6,717 bases of DNA from Anaerolineae bacterium (GTDB taxonomy: Bacteria; Chloroflexota; Anaerolineae; Anaerolineales; Villigracilaceae). The position numbers and the translations under genes are program-made. A model generated the notes under the pieces. That model was not told the origin of the DNA and made no database searches. It saw nothing but the letters and a program-made list of their open reading frames with translations. Below, piece by piece: positions 6,128 through 6,717 of the stretch; position 1 is the first letter of the stretch, and the number at the start of each line of letters is the position of its first letter. The stretch lies in the NCBI GenBank assembly GCA_003484265.1, contig DNDO01000038.1, positions 1 to 6,717 of the forward strand, in the 5' to 3' direction.

Positions 6128-6717
6128 ATGGATACAAACTTGGATTTCCCATCGTTTGACATTATTTTCAGGTCACTGAATGATTTCATCCTAAAACTGG
6201 TTGACGATTATCACGCTAAGAAAATTAAATCGTGGGATGACCTGGAAGCGAAGGTAAGGGTCTTTTTCACGAAAGCTCAAATGGATGAAATGGAATCGAT
6301 GATACCCGGGTGGAAGAAAATGTCGTCCTACTCTGACGGAATAACACTAACCCATATTATGTGCGTTTTTCTAGGGTTGTTCATCATGTCCGAATTCCAG
6401 GCATTGACACGTGCCCAACAACAACTTGCGAAGTGGATTGTCTTATTTCACGACACGGACAAAATGCATATCAAAGATAAAAAAGATAACCTGCATGCGT
6501 TCCGTTCAGCAGTCTTAACTGCGACCACCCTCCCCCGGCTTGGCTTTCTCATTACACCCATGTACCAAACGCTGATCAATTCATGGAGTCAATTGACAAA
6601 ATATTCAGCAACAAAGGATGCTAACAATTCAGAAACGCTTATTCAAGACAATAGCAGCCTACCCAAAATCGTCTCAGGGATCGACAACTTGTTCGGAGAC
6701 GAAACGCCATCTGCATT
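6128..6717 (+). CDS. HD-motif protein of unknown function, N-terminal 196 residues (gene leaves the window)
   Basis: An open frame from ATG 6128 runs to the window end without a stop (196 codons). It opens MDTNLDFPSFDIIFRSL and shows a histidine/aspartate pattern typical of HD phosphohydrolase-like domains: THIMCVFLGL with His76, then WIVLFHDTDK with His108-Asp109 and Asp111, and LHAFRSAV with His123. This suggests a metal-dependent phosphohydrolase, but similarity outside the motif is not recognisable to me and the C-terminus is unseen. The ATG is 5 bases after the upstream stop. An in-frame GTG at 6119 would overlap that stop as GTGA and is a realistic alternative start; neither has a clear Shine-Dalgarno, so coupled translation is likely. 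The gene is the third member of the antiporter operon. There is no obvious signal peptide; the region around 73-92 is hydrophobic but looks like the HD helix. Confidence 0.7.
   Translation, partial: MDTNLDFPSFDIIFRSLNDFILKLVDDYHAKKIKSWDDLEAKVRVFFTKAQMDEMESMIPGWKKMSSYSDGITLTHIMCVFLGLFIMSEFQALTRAQQQLAKWIVLFHDTDKMHIKDKKDNLHAFRSAVLTATTLPRLGFLITPMYQTLINSWSQLTKYSATKDANNSETLIQDNSSLPKIVSGIDNLFGDETPSA

Overview
The window looks like a stretch of bacterial chromosome. It probably comes from a Chloroflexota (Anaerolineae-like) lineage. That placement rests on my recollection of the aldehyde dehydrogenase N-terminus and the long-form DeoC next to it, with no database search, so it is tentative.

Left part (1-1745, all minus strand): reading leftward, a full-length deoxyribose-phosphate aldolase (deoC, 1745->786) is followed by a short AT-rich island (about 172-779). 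Then comes the start of an aldehyde dehydrogenase (158->1) that runs off the window. DeoC plus aldehyde dehydrogenase is a sensible pair for deoxyribose-5-phosphate breakdown, because acetaldehyde released by the aldolase can be oxidised. The island carries two things. One is the remains of a PD-(D/E)XK-nuclease-like gene whose two ends are joined with the middle missing. The other is an intact 99-aa gene of unknown function whose start codon overlaps the stop of that remnant. A 7-base direct repeat, CTCCAAT, flanks the island and coincides with ribosome-binding sites.

Middle (1746-2885): a compact divergent promoter region separates deoC from a plus-strand DinB/YfiT-like metalloprotein gene (1827-2366), which may be read from a leaderless mRNA. 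After it lies a 519-base gap with no intact gene. One minus-strand frame in the gap is broken by only three TAA codons and may be a decayed gene. A pair of back-to-back TATAAT boxes sits at its right edge.

Right part (2886-6717, all plus strand): a tight three-gene run that is probably one operon. It holds a CPA1-type cation/proton antiporter fused to a nucleotide-binding TrkA-N domain, then a metallo-beta-lactamase-fold protein with two rhodanese domains (persulfide-dioxygenase/CstB-like architecture). Last is an HD-motif protein of unknown function, cut by the window end. This suggests membrane ion homeostasis linked to sulfur or persulfide handling, but the link is inferred from gene order only.

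I see no tRNA, rRNA, CRISPR array, insertion sequence or prophage. The most interesting items are the collapsed nuclease plus coupled small gene inside the deoC operon, the replaced metal-ligand position in the persulfide-dioxygenase-like protein, and the unusual antiporter/sulfur/HD operon.
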